Source: Actinomycetota bacterium
GTDB lineage: Bacteria > Actinomycetota > Actinomycetes > Nanopelagicales > Nanopelagicaceae
DNA: 8,460 nucleotides
NCBI GenBank assembly: GCA_010032085.1
Contig: RGYL01000022.1
Location: 1 to 8,460, forward strand
Direction of reading: 5' to 3'
The notes below the pieces were generated by a model. That model made no database searches. It was not told the origin of the DNA and saw nothing but the letters and a program-made list of their open reading frames with translations. Below are positions 8,085-8,460 of this stretch, in pieces; the stretch's first letter is position 1; each line of letters starts with the position of its first letter. Made by a program: the position numbers and the translations under genes.

Positions 8085-8460
8085 TGAAATTTTGGAAGGT
8101 TGGCAAGATACGAGTCAATATTTCGCTTTGTTTCTCCAGCGCTATCGCCTCCGAATTTCTCCATAACCGCTTCGGCAAGAACCAGAGCCACCATCGCCTC
8201 GGCAACTATTCCGGCAGCAGGAACGGCACAAACATCTGATCGTTGGTTAATCGCCTTGGCAGGTTCTTTTGTGGCAACATCGATGGTATCCAGCGCCTTT
8301 GGCACTGTGGATATGGGTTTCATAGCGATGCGAACGCGCATCAGCGCATACCACAGGAACTCACCTATCTGGTGTATGCACCAGCGAGGAATCCGGGTCC
8401 CCCAGTCACAGTGAACGCAATACCGGTAGGTCATACCAAGTGAAAGCGCCTGAATAAAGT
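8081..8460 (-). CDS. aroC: Chorismate synthase, C-terminal end only; upstream part does not match the family
   Basis: Chorismate synthase makes chorismate from EPSP with reduced FMN. The last 85 residues are clear: [20 protein letters not shown], then [38 protein letters not shown] and [11 protein letters not shown] type helices. These are the family's conserved C-terminal core, including the [11 protein letters not shown] signature. From about 8339 to the right edge the same frame stays open but reads [19 protein letters not shown] and onward, rich in Trp and Cys. It should instead contain the GGMSxGExLRVR segment that precedes RVR in actinobacterial enzymes. The other two minus frames contain stops and do not restore it. 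Either the edge is a chimeric or low-quality contig end, or the gene is rearranged. An ATG at 8434 is not a credible start. Confidence 0.82.
   Translation of the reverse strand, partial: FIQALSLGMTYRYCVHCDWGTRIPRWCIHQIGEFLWYALMRVRIAMKPISTVPKALDTIDVATKEPAKAINQRSDVCAVPAAGIVAEAMVALVLAEAVMEKFGGDSAGETKRNIDSYLANLPKFQ
8339..8460. other. Terminal 122 bases that break aroC homology
   Basis: Expected to encode the segment of chorismate synthase just upstream of RVRIAMKP but does not in any frame. At the break the minus strand reads ATGCGC-TG-ATGCGC, a six-base direct repeat with two bases between (8349-8336). Further in, CTGGTG-TATG-CACCAG (8369-8384) is a small perfect hairpin. On the plus strand one frame reads through to a stop at 8441-8443 ([20 protein letters not shown]), but I cannot assign it to any family. 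Nothing else is recognised. Confidence 0.5.

Noticed and set aside
7714..8166. 150-codon plus-strand open frame opposite aroK and the aroC end
   Set aside because: Antisense to well-supported genes, low-complexity composition and no recognisable domain.
8369..8384. CTGGTG-TATG-CACCAG hairpin as a terminator or recombination site
   Set aside because: No T-run follows and no recombinase or repeat partner is seen. It sits in the suspect terminal segment, so it is noted only as part of that anomaly.

Overview
The window is a compact piece of an actinobacterial chromosome. It carries the C-terminal end of aroC, then aroK, aroB, aroQ, efp and nusB, then a bldD-type regulator, then pyrR, pyrB, pyrC, carA and the N-terminal part of carB. 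The gene order aro - efp - nusB - bldD - pyrR - pyrBC - carAB is the arrangement I know from Actinobacteria. The moderate base composition, the near absence of spacers and the start/stop overlaps suggest a small-genome lineage, for example a freshwater planktonic actinobacterium of the acI/Nanopelagicales kind. That placement is inference from gene order and compactness, not a phylogeny.

Right part (8460 down to 5117, minus strand): aroC, aroK, aroB and aroQ encode four shikimate/chorismate enzymes. They are joined by ATGA start/stop overlaps or gaps of a few bases. Next come translation elongation factor P (efp) and the antitermination factor gene nusB, which abuts the efp stop codon. The last ~120 bases at the right edge do not read as the expected upstream part of chorismate synthase, although the frame stays open. 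This may be a chimeric contig end or a real rearrangement.

Middle (4503-5139): the only plus-strand gene is a BldD-like helix-turn-helix regulator. It keeps the RXD-X8-RXXD signature used by Streptomyces BldD to bind cyclic di-GMP. It overlaps the 3' end of nusB tail to tail by 23 bp and diverges from pyrR across a 115-bp spacer. That spacer holds a candidate leaderless promoter for bldD, a candidate promoter for pyrR, and a clear RNA hairpin of the PyrR-binding-loop type just upstream of the pyrR start.

Left part (4502 down to 1, minus strand): pyrR, pyrB, pyrC, carA and carB form one tightly coupled pyrimidine operon (GTGA, 1-base gap, ATGA and 14-base overlap). CarAB makes carbamoyl phosphate, PyrB condenses it with aspartate, and PyrC closes the ring to dihydroorotate. 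PyrR probably represses the operon through the leader hairpin when uridine nucleotides are abundant.

No RNA genes, mobile elements, CRISPR arrays or convincing intrinsic terminators were found. No gene-free stretch exceeds 115 bases. The most interesting points are the PyrR RNA element that appears to hold the ribosome-binding site, the cyclic-di-GMP signature in BldD, and the disrupted aroC end.
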